In this document: piece by piece, positions 13,461 through 24,530 of the stretch
Numbering within the stretch: position 1 is the stretch's first letter
Layout: the number at the start of each line of letters is the position of its first letter
Assembly (NCBI RefSeq): GCF_000002995.4
Contig: NW_025062479.1
Coordinates: forward strand, 23,246,721 to 23,310,720
Direction of reading: 5' to 3'
DNA length: 64,000 nt
Source: Brugia malayi
Taxonomy: Eukaryota; Nematoda; Chromadorea; Rhabditida; Onchocercidae
Notes under the pieces: model-generated
What the model was told of the DNA's origin: nothing
Seen by the model: the letters and a program-made list of their open reading frames with translations, nothing else
The model's database searches: none
Position numbers and translations under genes: made by a program

Positions 13461-14039
13461 TTACTCAAATGATCGTATATCTAACTTATCCAAGTTAGCT
13501 TCTTCCGAATGTAAATGCACCATTAATTGGGCTTCAAAATCATCCTTAACTTTATTAAAATAGACCAATTCTGGTTTCTTTCTAGTCCAAAAAGCACAAA
13601 ACAGTTTGAACACTTGACCTGAAATCATATTTTGTGGCGAAAAATTCTAATTCAAGTTTAGTAAACAAACAACTAGCATGCAAACATTATATGATTCTAA
13701 TTCAATTTAGATTTAATAAACAGCTCACATCAAAGTTGAATTATTTAAATGACATTGAATTATTTAAATGCTAATGATGTAAATAAACTTCCATAAAACA
13801 CATACAAAAAACGTGATGAAAGTTGTCAATCGTTGGTGTCCCGGAAATAGTATTGTAGAAGTGCATTTTTAATGCATTAACCTGTAGTAATTGTCTAATC
13901 AAAGCTGTCAAGTTGATTCCTGTCACTGCCATTGGAAAACTGAAAAGATTTTAGAGTTTTTTCAAAAAAAAAAAACAAAAGAGTAAGGAACACCATTTTC
14001 TCACATTTCTCTTCCAATGAAATGCAAACTTCCTTTTTT

Positions 14040-14076
<37 letters not shown>

Positions 14077-15657
14077 AAATTCAAAAAAAAAAAAAGTCAA
14101 AATCTTGCGTAATTACTAAAAATATAAATGAAATTTACGATGAAATATAGCAATGAGCTGATAAATAACATTTGCTTACCCGTACAAAGGATGATTTGAA
14201 TGAGAAAGGATTGATTGCGCATGTGCAACATCGTATTGCGCCAAGAAAATGAGCTGTTCCAGTGAAAGAATTCCCATACCTCGGAAATCAGTGGCCGGAT
14301 CATGACCCTAAATGATTCTCTCATTTACAACAATCCGGAAAAATCCCCGAAAAACATAAATTATTTACGAAATCAGTCCATTTATTATCTTTTATAAGTA
14401 GAACTCTGGCGTAATTCATAAGCTACTACTGATTGTATATACTTCTAAAATTTCATTTTCATTAAAAAAAAAAAAAGTCCAAGGCTGAATACATTGAATG
14501 AGAATAACTAAATTCAAGTAACTGAAGCAAATGAAGACTAAACGGATGGTAATTTGTTATCATTTTCATAGAAGGTTTATTAGTAAAAGAAGAACCGAAC
14601 TAATTGTAAGTTTGTAATTAAAAAAAAAAATTTCTTTGTTTCTTGCCTGAAATCCAATCTTTTGCCATTGATTCGTCATCCTAGCTTCCAAATTTTCCAT
14701 TGGCATTAAAAGTTCCCATAATTTGAGCAATCTACAAAGATGAAAATATAGCAAAAAATATGATATAATATGATTGATATGATTCAAACATAAGACTCAA
14801 ATAAAAAATAAAAACTAACCTTTTTTCATGAATTTCATTTTCACGATCATACTTCTCCTTACACATATTCTCAACATGATCACGTAATTGACGGTAGCCA
14901 CGTATTTGGCTCAATGATCTCTTTAATACATCTTTCATCTCATTAAACTGCTCATTGTCTACTTGTGAGCAGCATTTCTTGATAAGATCTGTTGCCTAAA
15001 TTAATATTTTCTAATAATTTCTAAGGAAACACTTACTTCAAAAGAAAAAAACTTTTGATATTTAATCAAAAAAAATTCAGAAACGATGGAAAGATGGAAG
15101 TTAAGTTTTTGAAAAAATAGAATAAAAATGAAAGAACTCTAACTAAAAAATGCCGTTATAAATAATAATTCAACTAAGATAATACTTCAAAATAAAACTG
15201 TTCGAAAAGTATCGGACAAATTTCTAACTAACAAGTTTGTCTTCCTGTTCAGCTTCCCAAAACATCGGCATTATTGAAAACTCTCCTTCATCAATGAGCT
15301 TTTCCAATTCTGCTGTAATCTGACCACGATTATTGGTTCTCCAAATCAGCTGAAATTATTAACTTAGCTAATTGATGCTTCAATTTTCATATTATTTAAC
15401 CATTTTCTTGCTATCAATCTGCTATTACTATTCCATTTTTTTTTTTTTTTTTTGATTTCTTTGGTTTTAATAAAATTCTATCATACAAAATTTCATATTT
15501 TGATATTTCATATAAATATGCTTACAATTCTTTCAAGTTCCGTCTTACCAGTTACCATTTGCATGAACCAATTTAGTGTAACTCGTAGCAGACGACGAAA
15601 TATGAAGCATATATTTTGATAAAGAATGAAAAAAGGACCTTCATCTTGCCAATCCAT
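13461..15657 (-). CDS. ELMOD: ELMO domain-containing protein (ELMOD1/2-like Arf-family GAP)
   Basis: Seven exons, read 15657-15526, 15349-15233, 14995-14820, 14731-14647, 14307-14180, 13939-13806, 13618-13461; 309 residues, the usual ELMOD length. Family landmarks appear in order: VTGKTELERI near residue 40; QIRGYRQL near 105; LLKLWELLMP near 145; WQKIGFQ then GHDPATDFRGMGIL (171-184), which carries the conserved Arg (R179) of the GAP motif; AVTGINLTALIRQLL near 220; and FHHVFC...FCAFW near 255. Known ELMODs are GAPs for Arf and Arl2-type GTPases on Golgi, ER or mitochondria. The start ATG follows a TTTTAG acceptor by 21 nt, suggesting spliced-leader trans-splicing. The exon ending at 14647 is followed by GCAAGA, so that intron is GC-AG. 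The exon-6 donor GTATGT gives a gap-free match to the family, whereas reading through meets a stop. ELMOD lies 968 bp downstream of the OTUD6B stop on the same strand. Confidence 0.93.
14041..14073. repeat. CT dinucleotide tract in ELMOD intron
   Basis: A short (TC)n run lies between two ELMOD exons, next to an A-run. Confidence 0.9.
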
Positions 15658-16625
15658 GAAATTTATTGAACAAAAATTCTAAAATTAGAACATATGAAAA
15701 TAATATGCTGTTCATTACAAACAGTTATAATTGTCTATGAAAAATTTAAATAATATCTCTATTGAAATTGGAATCGTAATATGCAACATGGAATGAACAA
15801 GACCAAAATAAAAGTTTCTAAATTACATTTAAAAATTAAATTAGAAAAAATTAAAAGGAAGCTATTGAAAATTTTATATCAATAGATTCATCTTCAACTG
15901 AAATGTTACTCAAAATCAGAGTGATTAAAAGACTGCACATGATGATGTAGATAATCTGTGGTATCTTCAAAATAACAATTTTCAAAGAAACACATGCTCT
16001 ACTGTCAATTTGCTAGAAAAAGTTAAATTATAAGAAGTGAAAATGATTTATTTTATAATAGTTACCTATAAATCCATATATAAAGTTGAAATAAAAAAAA
16101 AAAAAAACTGCGGCTAATTATTTTGCTGCCTTCATCAAGAAAGTATAGGTATCTCAAACGATGTGCATAATATTTTAATTTAATTAAAAAAATTTGCTAA
16201 CAAACATTGAATAAAAAAATTTTCCTTGGCACGTGAAAAAACAATAAAAATTGCAAATATATGTATAAATGAAAGCCTTCAAGTATAAAAATTGAAAAGT
16301 TCAAAGTACAAAATGTAAAAATTGAAATATAAAAAAATAAAATATATATATAAAAAAAAAAAAAACAAACAAAAGATAAAAAAAAATTGAAAAGTTCAAA
16401 GTACAAAATAAGCACACTTTACGACTCATGTAAATAAACCGGTATAGTAAGCATATTTTAGAATCAGTAATGCGACACGTTAATCAATTTTATGCTAAGC
16501 AATAACGAAGTGTAAAATTTCACTAACACCTTTACTGTGCTACAAAATAAATGAATTTATGCTAGTAGATAGAATTTTAATTCTTTCGCATTATTCGTAT
16601 CACATAAAATTATTGATTTAAAGCT
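15658..16625. other. Spacer between OTUD6B 3' end and ELMOD start
   Basis: No exon was found. The two genes run in the same direction (minus). The spacer contains T/A-rich sequence and a TTTTAG acceptor just before the ELMOD ATG. It would serve as an intercistronic region if the pair is an operon, though it is longer than typical Caenorhabditis spacers. Confidence 0.5.
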
Positions 16626-19368
16626 TTAGGAAATAGTGGCAATATTCGAAATGGTCGAATTATAATGTTCGCCTAAATTATAGGCAAATCGATGAAACGT
16701 AATAATAAGTGGTTTTCGGTCACTGTATTCTTCTCCAAAAAGTAAAACACGTCCACCTGGTTGAATTACTTCAATTCGTCTTTCCAGTGCACAAGCTGTA
16801 GCTCGAATCTATAACAGTAAAACTAAATCAAATACTATATGTGACAATGAGAAAATGAATTGCAACAAAACTCTCCAACAGATACAAACAAATTCTAATA
16901 ATGAAAATAACTTTAAGCAGAAATGGTAAAAGCTAAGTTATATCTAAACTATAAAAGCCAAATCATAAGAACGTATGAGATGGAGATATTCTGCTTCCTA
17001 TCACATATATCAAATTGTTATTAGCATCTTAGAATATATTATTTCTCTAAAATATACTGCAACTACTGAAACAGTACTACGAAAATGTCATTAGTAATTA
17101 ATTTAGCATAAAAAAGCATTAAAAAAAAATTCTATTAAACTATAAATCATAAAAACAGGTAGTACTTCATATTTTAAATGCAATTACTGAAATAGTACTA
17201 TGACGTGTAATTAATGAAATATTATCATGAAAATATCATTATCATGATCACATCGTTAAAATATAACCGAAATTATGCAATTGAAATCTAAAATTACCTC
17301 TGGTTCTCCACCCCAAACACCACCATCTGTGCAGCACTTCTCAACTTTCATACAATATTCCTCAAATTCGATCTCATCTACTGCTTCTCCATTATCATCA
17401 ATTAAAAATGGCAGAAAATCATCCTTATGTGTTCGCATATAAGCAGCAGCTTTTTGACGAATGTCTGCATTTCTAAACTGAAATATAAACTTTCAACTGG
17501 TCATTGAAATTTTCATATTCATATTTACTCATTTAAGTTTAATCATCTCAGTATCTTTAATGAGCTAAAAAAAAAAAGGTAATTAGACGTGATTATAAGT
17601 GTATAACCTGGCATGAAGTAACTAATGATAGTTGATGTGCTATAGCGCTATACAAACAATCACCATCCGGCTCAATATTGTATATTTTAAGTCCACGATC
17701 CATTAGATATCGTTCAATTGCTTCACTTTCGAGTTTCCCTAAAACGTTTCAAAAGTGAAGAGAATTAAAAGCTGTTTTCGTTTAAAAATGTTATTATTGT
17801 TTTCTTAATACATACAAAGAGAACAAAACCATTAATTCTTATTCTTAATATCATTTCTGGACAGTTAAAAGTTTTTAATAAAAAGAAAAAAAAAAAAAAT
17901 CATACGAGGTGCACTTTCCGCATCAATTGCAGCTTGTACTGCTGCTTCTTCCCGTTTCTTATTAAGTTCGGCTTTTTTCTCCTAAATTTTCATGAAATTC
18001 ACTTATAGATAAAGAATGATATTTTTACTTCTGGGATGTTAAATATAACACAGTACTTTTATAAATACAAAATAGTATGAAGTTTTTCTGCAATTAAAAA
18101 AATTTTCAAAATTTGAGGGCACTCAAATAATTAAAAAAAAATCTTGAGTCCAGTAGTATCTACATTGTGTTATCATCAGAAAGTACTTAATTTTTTATAT
18201 TATATATATCTAACTTAATTTTCAGGTTTGTATAGTACAATTTCCCTCGATGGATATTATAAAATATCGATGGCAAAAATAAAAGAAATAGAATAATGTT
18301 ATCAATATCAAAATTCTGTAACTTACTCGTCTTCTTTGAGCTTTCGAGATGCGTGGCTGTTTTTCTTCACGTTCTTCTACAATAATTGACTCTACAGATT
18401 CTTCTGGTAACGATGGATTTAATTCTGCTAACTCCTAAATTATAATATTTTAAAATACTGTGCACGAATCCCAAATGTCTCATCTTTGATATATGACAGC
18501 TTCCGTTGGTGATTATAATACACTGTTTCAAAATTATGGAATGAAATAAACTGCGTCTATATGAACTTAATATCTACCTGAATATCTATTTTGAAGTTAG
18601 CAGTGAGTATCTCGTCAAGTAATTGTTTAATTATTTGACAGATCTAATTAGTAAAACTGGATCAAAATTTTCATTTGATATAAACTGCTATAAATATATA
18701 AATTTGACATTTGATATAAACTGCTATAAATATATTGATATAAATATAAAAATTTTCATTTGATATAAACATTTGATCAACAGTATAGTTTAAAGTATTC
18801 ATTAAAACATTATCCCGATTAATATTTAAATATTCAGATGATTAGTAAAAGAATGTCATTAGAATATTATTATAAACGGCACAAGTATTTGTCCTAATTA
18901 TTATCTAAAAATGAAAAGAAGGACCTCTTCATGGCGTTTTTTCATTTCTTCTTCCATTTTTGCTATTTCTGCTACTAATTCTTTTTTCCGTTTTTTGTCA
19001 CTGTTCGAAATTGAATGTTTCATACTCATTATCTTGGCTGAAATATGCACAGTATCAATGCTTTAATTATAATTAACATTAATTATACTATCATTCATGA
19101 TATCGTTCGAATCAAATAAATATTCATAAGTTGAGTTCAGCTATAACTCTTCATTAAAATTAACAATTTGCAAATAATGATTTTATCTTAACAATTTAAT
19201 GTAACTAATAAAAGTTTTATAAAATTAAAGAGGAAAAAATCCTGTTAACATTTCGAAAATAGAACTTAAAAATTAAAATAAAACAAACTTACATTGTAGT
19301 TCTTTGCGTTCCTTTCGATGTGCTATTTTTAGTTGTCCTAAACGACTCATATCTTCTTCGTCAATCAT
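16626..19368 (-). CDS. OTUD6B: OTUD6B-like OTU-domain deubiquitinase
   Basis: Seven exons, read 19368-19293, 19037-18925, 18434-18327, 17981-17906, 17738-17608, 17477-17298, 16808-16626; 288 residues against 293 in human OTUD6B. The N-terminal half is charged coiled coil with family matches HRKERKELQ (about 18-26), DKKRKKELVAEIAKMEEEM and QPRISKAQ. The OTU cysteine protease domain starts near residue 140. The catalytic loop is PDGDCLY with Cys152 and Asp149, and the catalytic His276 lies in NLGEHYNS. It is expected to cleave ubiquitin chains; OTUD6B is linked to translation initiation and proteasome assembly in mammals. The ATG at 19368 is set by a stop directly upstream in another frame and a TTTCAG acceptor 37 nt before it. 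The exon-2 donor is the weak GTCCTT, but reading through meets a stop. Confidence 0.95.
18660..18790. repeat. Short imperfect repeat in OTUD6B intron
   Basis: TTTGATATAAACTGCTATAA recurs (about 18675 and 18711), with a related TTGATATAAAC copy near 18758. It is intronic between exons 2 and 3 and no function is apparent. Confidence 0.6.
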
Positions 19369-20171
19369 TATTTCATTCCAAAAAAAAGTTAACAACTAAT
19401 TAAATCTGAAATTCAAAATATTTAAGATTCCAAAATACACAAGGATTATTGATTTCTAAAATTGAAACAAACAGGTAGGATAGATCATTAATAATCGAAT
19501 ATTATCAAAATGAATACACAAATGTCACATGTAATGTATTGAATACATAAATTAATAAGTAGTAAATTACTGATCGGATTGCATTCCGGATTGCAATAAT
19601 CTTCCTTTTCAGGAAGACATGAAACCGGAATTTCAATCCATATGTTGATTGATAATTTAACTGCGGATCGATTATATTATCACAGAATGCAATATAGTTT
19701 TGTGATCTCTGATTAAATAGACTAACATAATAAGGGGAGAGCAGACAGAGTGTTAAAATATCACGAAATAGTATATAGTCAGAGATTGAGAAATTCCTTG
19801 AATGATTGCAATATCGTGAGAGAAATGATAGATAACGAATAAAAATATAACAGTAAAAAGACAAACATATGATATGTGAAGACATCATAGTCCCAACATA
19901 ATATATTTGAAAAAGTTATCAGTTCATAGTGTGTTTTTCGGTTTGTGTCCATAATGCGATACGATGTGAATCACTGATTTGCAGCTATTTGTTTAGTAAT
20001 ACCGGAAATATCTCTTACTCTATGTGATTTCCGGTTTTCCGATTCGTTTTTTTTTTTTACTTGCCCGGTTTATTTTCAATTTGCGATTTAATTTATCGGC
20101 GCGTATTTTTTTCTTCCTTTTTCTTTTTTATTTAAATTTTATGTTAATAATTTGCAGAAGTGTAAAGATAG
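19369..20171. promoter_or_regulatory. Divergent promoter region, OTUD6B (-) / SUB1 (+)
   Basis: About 800 bp between two divergent ATGs must hold both promoters. Minus-strand TTTCAG (complement at 19406-19411) and plus-strand TTTGCAG (AG at 20156-20157) sit just before the two start codons and look like trans-splice acceptors. A duplicated GGATTGCA occurs near 19577-19595. A 127-codon minus frame (19505-19888) has no recognisable content. Confidence 0.5.
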
Positions 20172-21903
20172 ATGTCTGATTCTGATAGTTCGAGCGCTAA
20201 GAGCAAAAAAGGACGAAAAAAAGAGGCAAAACGTGTCAGAGAAGTGCCCATTTTTTTGTTTTGTTATTTTAACTTTCAAATTTTTTTGCAAAATTTATCT
20301 TTCAAAATTACTATTTTACTATTTTGTTGCTAATTTTAACCATGCTCATCACATTTTTTTTTATTTTGTTTCTTATTTTAACTTTCAAATTTTTTTACAA
20401 AATTTATCTTTCAAAATTACTATTTTACTATTTTGTTGCTAATTTTAACCATGCTCATCACATTTTTTTTTTTTTATGATATATTTGTTACTTTATCGAT
20501 ATAATTTTCTATGGGTCATAAAAAAATTTTCCATTTTGACCTATCATATTTTCATCGTAAAAAAGTCATATATTAACTTTCTTTTGGACTATAAAGAATA
20601 TGAAAGAATTACATAACACTGAAAATAATGTGTGAAATGGGATAAAGTACATCTTTTTTCAACTTATGTAAATAAGTAGTTGAGAGATTATGTGCTTTTG
20701 TTAAAATTTAGAATGATCAGTTAGTGCGATTATTAATATGAATATTTGTTGTTTTCAGAATAGCACTTCCGATGAGAGTATTATCGATAAAAATCCCGTA
20801 AAAAAAGGTAGAACTAATGGTGGCAGTTTCAAGAATGCTGATGGTGATGAGGTATCTTTTCTCACTTCACTTTTTTAAGTCCCAACCACAGATATTTAAA
20901 ATATGCTAGTTTATAAATATTATGATAGTAGACATTTTAGTTTTCATAAAAAAGATTTTTTTTTTTTTATGTGGCTCAAATTATTTGTACCAAACTAAAA
21001 ATATAAGTGTATACTGGAAAAGTCTTTTTGTTTTTTTCTATTCAAATAACGAGATTAAAAGTAGTTGCACGAGTTTTTCACTGGTCATTTGCGAATTTGT
21101 TCATTATTATGGAAATTAATTCTAGATGTTCGAATTGGGCAAAATGCGTTTCGTAACTGTGCGCTCTTTCAAAGGCAAATCATTGATTGATATTCGTGAA
21201 TATTATCAAGATAAAGTAAATCTGTTTCTCTTATATTAGTGCTTTGTTTGATCTATGACTAATGTACTATTCTCTGTAGGCATTTGTTGACGAGTTATAC
21301 GTAGGTAAGTTCTAGTGCTGCATTTTCTATTATTGAATTTTTCTCTAATATTTGCCTTTCCTTCAACTTTTTAAAATTTGAAGCATTGTTTCGGTTTCTT
21401 CCAGTAGACATGGAAGGTGAAGTTTGAGTTAGGATAGCTCAGTAGGTCGTCATTAAGTGGAAAGGAGTGCACCAGAAAAAGATCTACTTGTGTGTTTTCA
21501 GAAAAAGATCTATATAAATATGTTTTCAATTCATTACTGAGTTGTAATTTGTAAATGTTTAATTAGAATTTGAAAGTTAGGAATGAAAATCTCCAATTTC
21601 CTTTCCGTTTTTGCAAACTATTTTAAGACTGAGAGTTTGAAAATGTTTTACGAATGTAATTTTTTCTGAGCTGGTAAACAGATTCCACAACTGCGCTTCA
21701 GCATTTGATAACTTTAATTTATATATATTTTTAATGCTTTTATATTCCCTTTTATTCAGATTTTCAGTACCATAAAAAAAGTCAGTTTTCAGGGTAGTGG
21801 TGAACTAAAACCGGGACGTAAAGGTATTAGTCTATCAGGAGAACAATATCAGCGGTTGAAGGCTATTATGAGTGATATAGACGAGAAGCTGAGTAGTGCC
21901 TAA
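20172..21903 (+). CDS. SUB1: Transcription coactivator PC4 / SUB1
   Basis: Four exons: 20172-20243, 20759-20851, 21126-21215, 21793-21903; 121 residues (human PC4 is 127). The N-terminus is Ser/Asp then Lys-rich ([20 protein letters not shown]), as in the phosphoregulated tail of PC4. The C-terminal single-strand DNA-binding domain is clear: [20 protein letters not shown] then DIREYY, and [19 protein letters not shown]4 is nuclear and couples activators to RNA polymerase II, with roles in single-strand DNA protection. The ATG lies 14 nt after TTTGCAG. Intron 3 carries a possible 21-nt in-frame microexon (see separate entry). The gene is divergent from OTUD6B and 1.15 kb upstream of SF3B6 on the same strand. 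Confidence 0.95.
20251..20468. repeat. 109-bp tandem duplication in SUB1 intron 1
   Basis: Two nearly identical copies lie head to tail (about 20251-20359 and 20360-20468). Both contain ACTTTCAAATTTTTTT, AAATTTATCTTTCAAAATTA and CCATGCTCATCACA. The near identity suggests a recent duplication. The 96-codon frame over it is an artefact. Confidence 0.9.
21280..21300 (+). other. Possible 21-nt microexon of SUB1
   Basis: TTCTCTGTAG (AG at 21278-21279) precedes 21 bases that read AFVDELY in the phase of the flanking exons, followed by GTAGGT. Inclusion would insert seven residues between DK and GSGELKPG in the DNA-binding domain loop. The standard PC4 alignment does not need it, so it would be alternative or unused. 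Confidence 0.25.
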
Positions 21904-23052
21904 AATGTTTTTTTCCGTGCTTTGACATAGTACTTGGCTGTTTTCAGTGTTGGTTGTCGATCTCGATATCATTAGGCTGCTCCTGTCTGTCATCTTAATA
22001 TGAATGGAACAGAAATTGTCGTAGTGCTTTATGTTTGTGTTTGTAAGGTACTATGATAATAGCAGTTTTCATGATTTCCGAATTTTCTTTGTCATTTTAT
22101 CACTTTTCATTCATTTTGAAAATACTTCCAGACTCATTGATTTTTGAGGATTGGCTCATACTTCGATTAGATTTCAAAAATAATTTGCCGTTCGCAAAAA
22201 AAAGAACCTTTTTCACATTGATCGAAAATTCGCAAAAAAAAGAACCTTTTTCACATTGATCGGAAAATAAGCAATTTTGAACAGTCTTATTTTCTGGATC
22301 TAGATTTCATTCTCTCCTTTATTTGTCATAAACTTGTTTGTTTCCTATTTTTCGTTTCGAAAACCATTAAAAAGACATATGGTGCACATAGCAACGCATA
22401 AAATAATACAATTTGCATAACTTACAATATAATGATAATAGTATCATAAGCAAAAAATGGTACTAGCAGCAAATTTTTATGAACATGTAAGTAATGTAAT
22501 AACTATTTTGAGAATTAGCAGAGTTAGAAGTAACGGCAGGCTTATTCGCTATTAAACTATCGATATGATCGAAAAAACGATGTCAGGTTAAAAGTGTTAG
22601 ATAAGGTTGAAAGTGGATGGAGAAGGATGCTAGTATAAGCTTATGCATGACATGCAGTTAAGTTGCATGCAACGGAAGATCTACCCCTTTGATGTGCAGT
22701 TGAGTTGCATGCAGCGAAGGATTTTTTCCTTTGACATACAATTAGGTTGCATGCAGCGGAAAATTTTCCTTAAAATTAAAAGTAGAAGAATGATAAATGA
22801 ATGGAAGCAGTAGCAAGCATAAGGTTATGCATGACATGCAGTTAAGTTGCATGCAGCGAAGGATTTTTTTCTTTTGCGAATTGACAGCAAACCTATAGGA
22901 ATTGTGATCGCACTGATAGGTTTCAATAGAGTGAGGATTTGTAAAATTAAAATTGTATTTGTATGATTAACGATATGCTGCACTATTCGAAAATTACATT
23001 ATGAAATGAAATATTCGAATGTTTTGATTATTTCTAGGATTTCATTCAAATA
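21904..23052. other. SUB1 3' region and SF3B6 upstream region
   Basis: No exon was found. It holds a 33-34 bp direct repeat with core AAAAGAACCTTTTTCACATT (about 22191-22224 and 22229-22261) and the TGCATGCA repeat listed separately. A TTTCTAG acceptor (AG at 23036-23037) 15 nt before the SF3B6 ATG is a likely trans-splice site. Confidence 0.55.
22643..22875. repeat. TGCATGCA-bearing direct repeat, four units
   Basis: Units at about 22643-22690, 22691-22731, 22732-22769 and 22826-22875 share the pattern TGCAGTTAAGTTGCATGCA followed by RCGRARGAT and a T-run. The first and last units also share TTATGCATGACA. TGCATGCA is a self-complementary octamer. The repeats sit upstream of SF3B6. Confidence 0.8.
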
Positions 23053-24382
23053 ATGGCATTGGCTAATCGTGGACGAAATCAGAAATTACCACCGGAAGTA
23101 AATCGAATTCTCTATGTTAAGAATTTACCATATAAAATTACCAGCGAAGAAATGTACGATATATTTGGAAAATTTGGAGCTGTACGTCAAATACGAGTGT
23201 AAGTTTGTCAATTTTTTTTTTTTTTTTTTTTTTTGTTCATTGTGATCTTTTTTCTTGGGATTATTTAAAGATTTCAGTTACATGTATGATTTTTGTTATG
23301 AATTTGTTTGCATGTTGTTGTATGTTTCAAATTCAATTAATTCATCGTAGTCATTTTTAGTCAATATTTCAATCTTATCCTTATTGTGAATAAGAATGGA
23401 AAAATCCTTCATCATTTTTTATTCCTTCCATCTTGAAGCGATTTTAATTTATTATAGAATAAGCTTTTAGTATTACATATTAACCAATCTTTTCTTTAAT
23501 CATAAAGTTTCTTTTACTTTCATTTTATGTTATGAATATCTCATTTAAATATGACACAGATTAGTTACTACTTATTCGTACTCGAAAAATAATATTTTAG
23601 ATGACTAGCTTACTTCTTTTATATATGTTAAAGATAGTGTATCGTTTCTCTTTTTTTTTTTTCTTCATCATACCATAATTTCATTTTCTTTTTGCAGAGG
23701 CAACACAGCTGAAACACGTGGAACAGCATTTGTTGTTTATGAAGATATTTTTGATGCCAAAAATGCTTGTGAACACTTATCTGGATTTAATGTATCCAAT
23801 CGATACCTCGTCGTATTATATTATCAGGTATGTGTAGATTTTGTTTGCTATTTGTTCTTAATGCTTTTATATTACAACCTATTGAATTTGGATGATTCAA
23901 TTTTAAATAAATATGCAACAATATATCTTTTGGCTTTTTATCTTTGTAGTACAATTCGATTTCTGTAGAATTTCATCCAATAAACTTGAAATTTATTGCT
24001 TTTATTTGACAGCATTTTGAACTAATTATAAAAGATAATATAGAAGGTAGCGAAATTTTCTTGTTGAATTGATATGGAATTTTTGCCAATGGCCTTTTTT
24101 TTTTTTTGAAAAACTGTTTGATTGCATTTTTGTGGAAAGTTTAATAGATGTTTTTCTTACCAATCCATGAATAGCTTTTAAAATTGTAATGTGTAGTAAA
24201 CACGTGAATTCCTTGTATAATTCTAAAATCTTTTAATACAGGCGACAAAAGCTTACCGAAGGATGGATACCGATAAGGCGAAAGAAAGGCTTGAAGAAAT
24301 TAAGGAACGATATAATCTAGGTGGTGATTTAGAAAAGGAAAAGAAAGATAAGTTAGGCTATACACCTACACCTCGAAGATAA
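23053..24382 (+). CDS. SF3B6: Splicing factor SF3B6 (SF3b p14)
   Basis: Three exons: 23053-23198, 23698-23827, 24242-24382; 138 residues. One RRM fills residues 18-95. The N-terminus [20 protein letters not shown] includes RNP2; RNP1 is RGTAFVVY (56-63). The sequence is close to human p14 throughout, including [19 protein letters not shown] and [14 protein letters not shown]. Tyr21 aligns with human Tyr22, which contacts the branch-point adenosine. The protein is a subunit of the U2 snRNP SF3b complex and works in the nucleus. The C-terminal tail after the RRM is about a dozen residues longer than in human. A TTTCTAG acceptor 15 nt before the ATG suggests trans-splicing. AATAAA lies 60 nt after the stop. 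Confidence 0.97.
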
Positions 24383-24432
24383 TCATTTTTTTTTTTTTTT
24401 TTTCATTGTTTTGTCTTTGTATAGACAGTTGT

Positions 24433-24448
24433 TTTATTCTGTAATAAA
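24433..24448. terminator. Back-to-back poly(A) signals, SF3B6 (+) and Wnt (-)
   Basis: TTTATT (24433-24438, AATAAA on the minus strand) and AATAAA (24443-24448, plus strand) are four bases apart in the 148-bp gap between two convergent stop codons. Each sits at a plausible distance past its gene's stop. Confidence 0.65.
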
Positions 24449-24530
24449 AATTTGAAGGCTAATAATTTCCATTGAAGACATTTCTACCTTCAGTAATAAT
24501 TCTATGTAAAAAAATGACTGCGAATAACAT

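Noticed and set aside
19505..19888. 127-codon minus frame between OTUD6B and SUB1
   Set aside because: Chance-like composition (Tyr/Ile/Phe/Ser), no domain, and it sits in a divergent promoter region.
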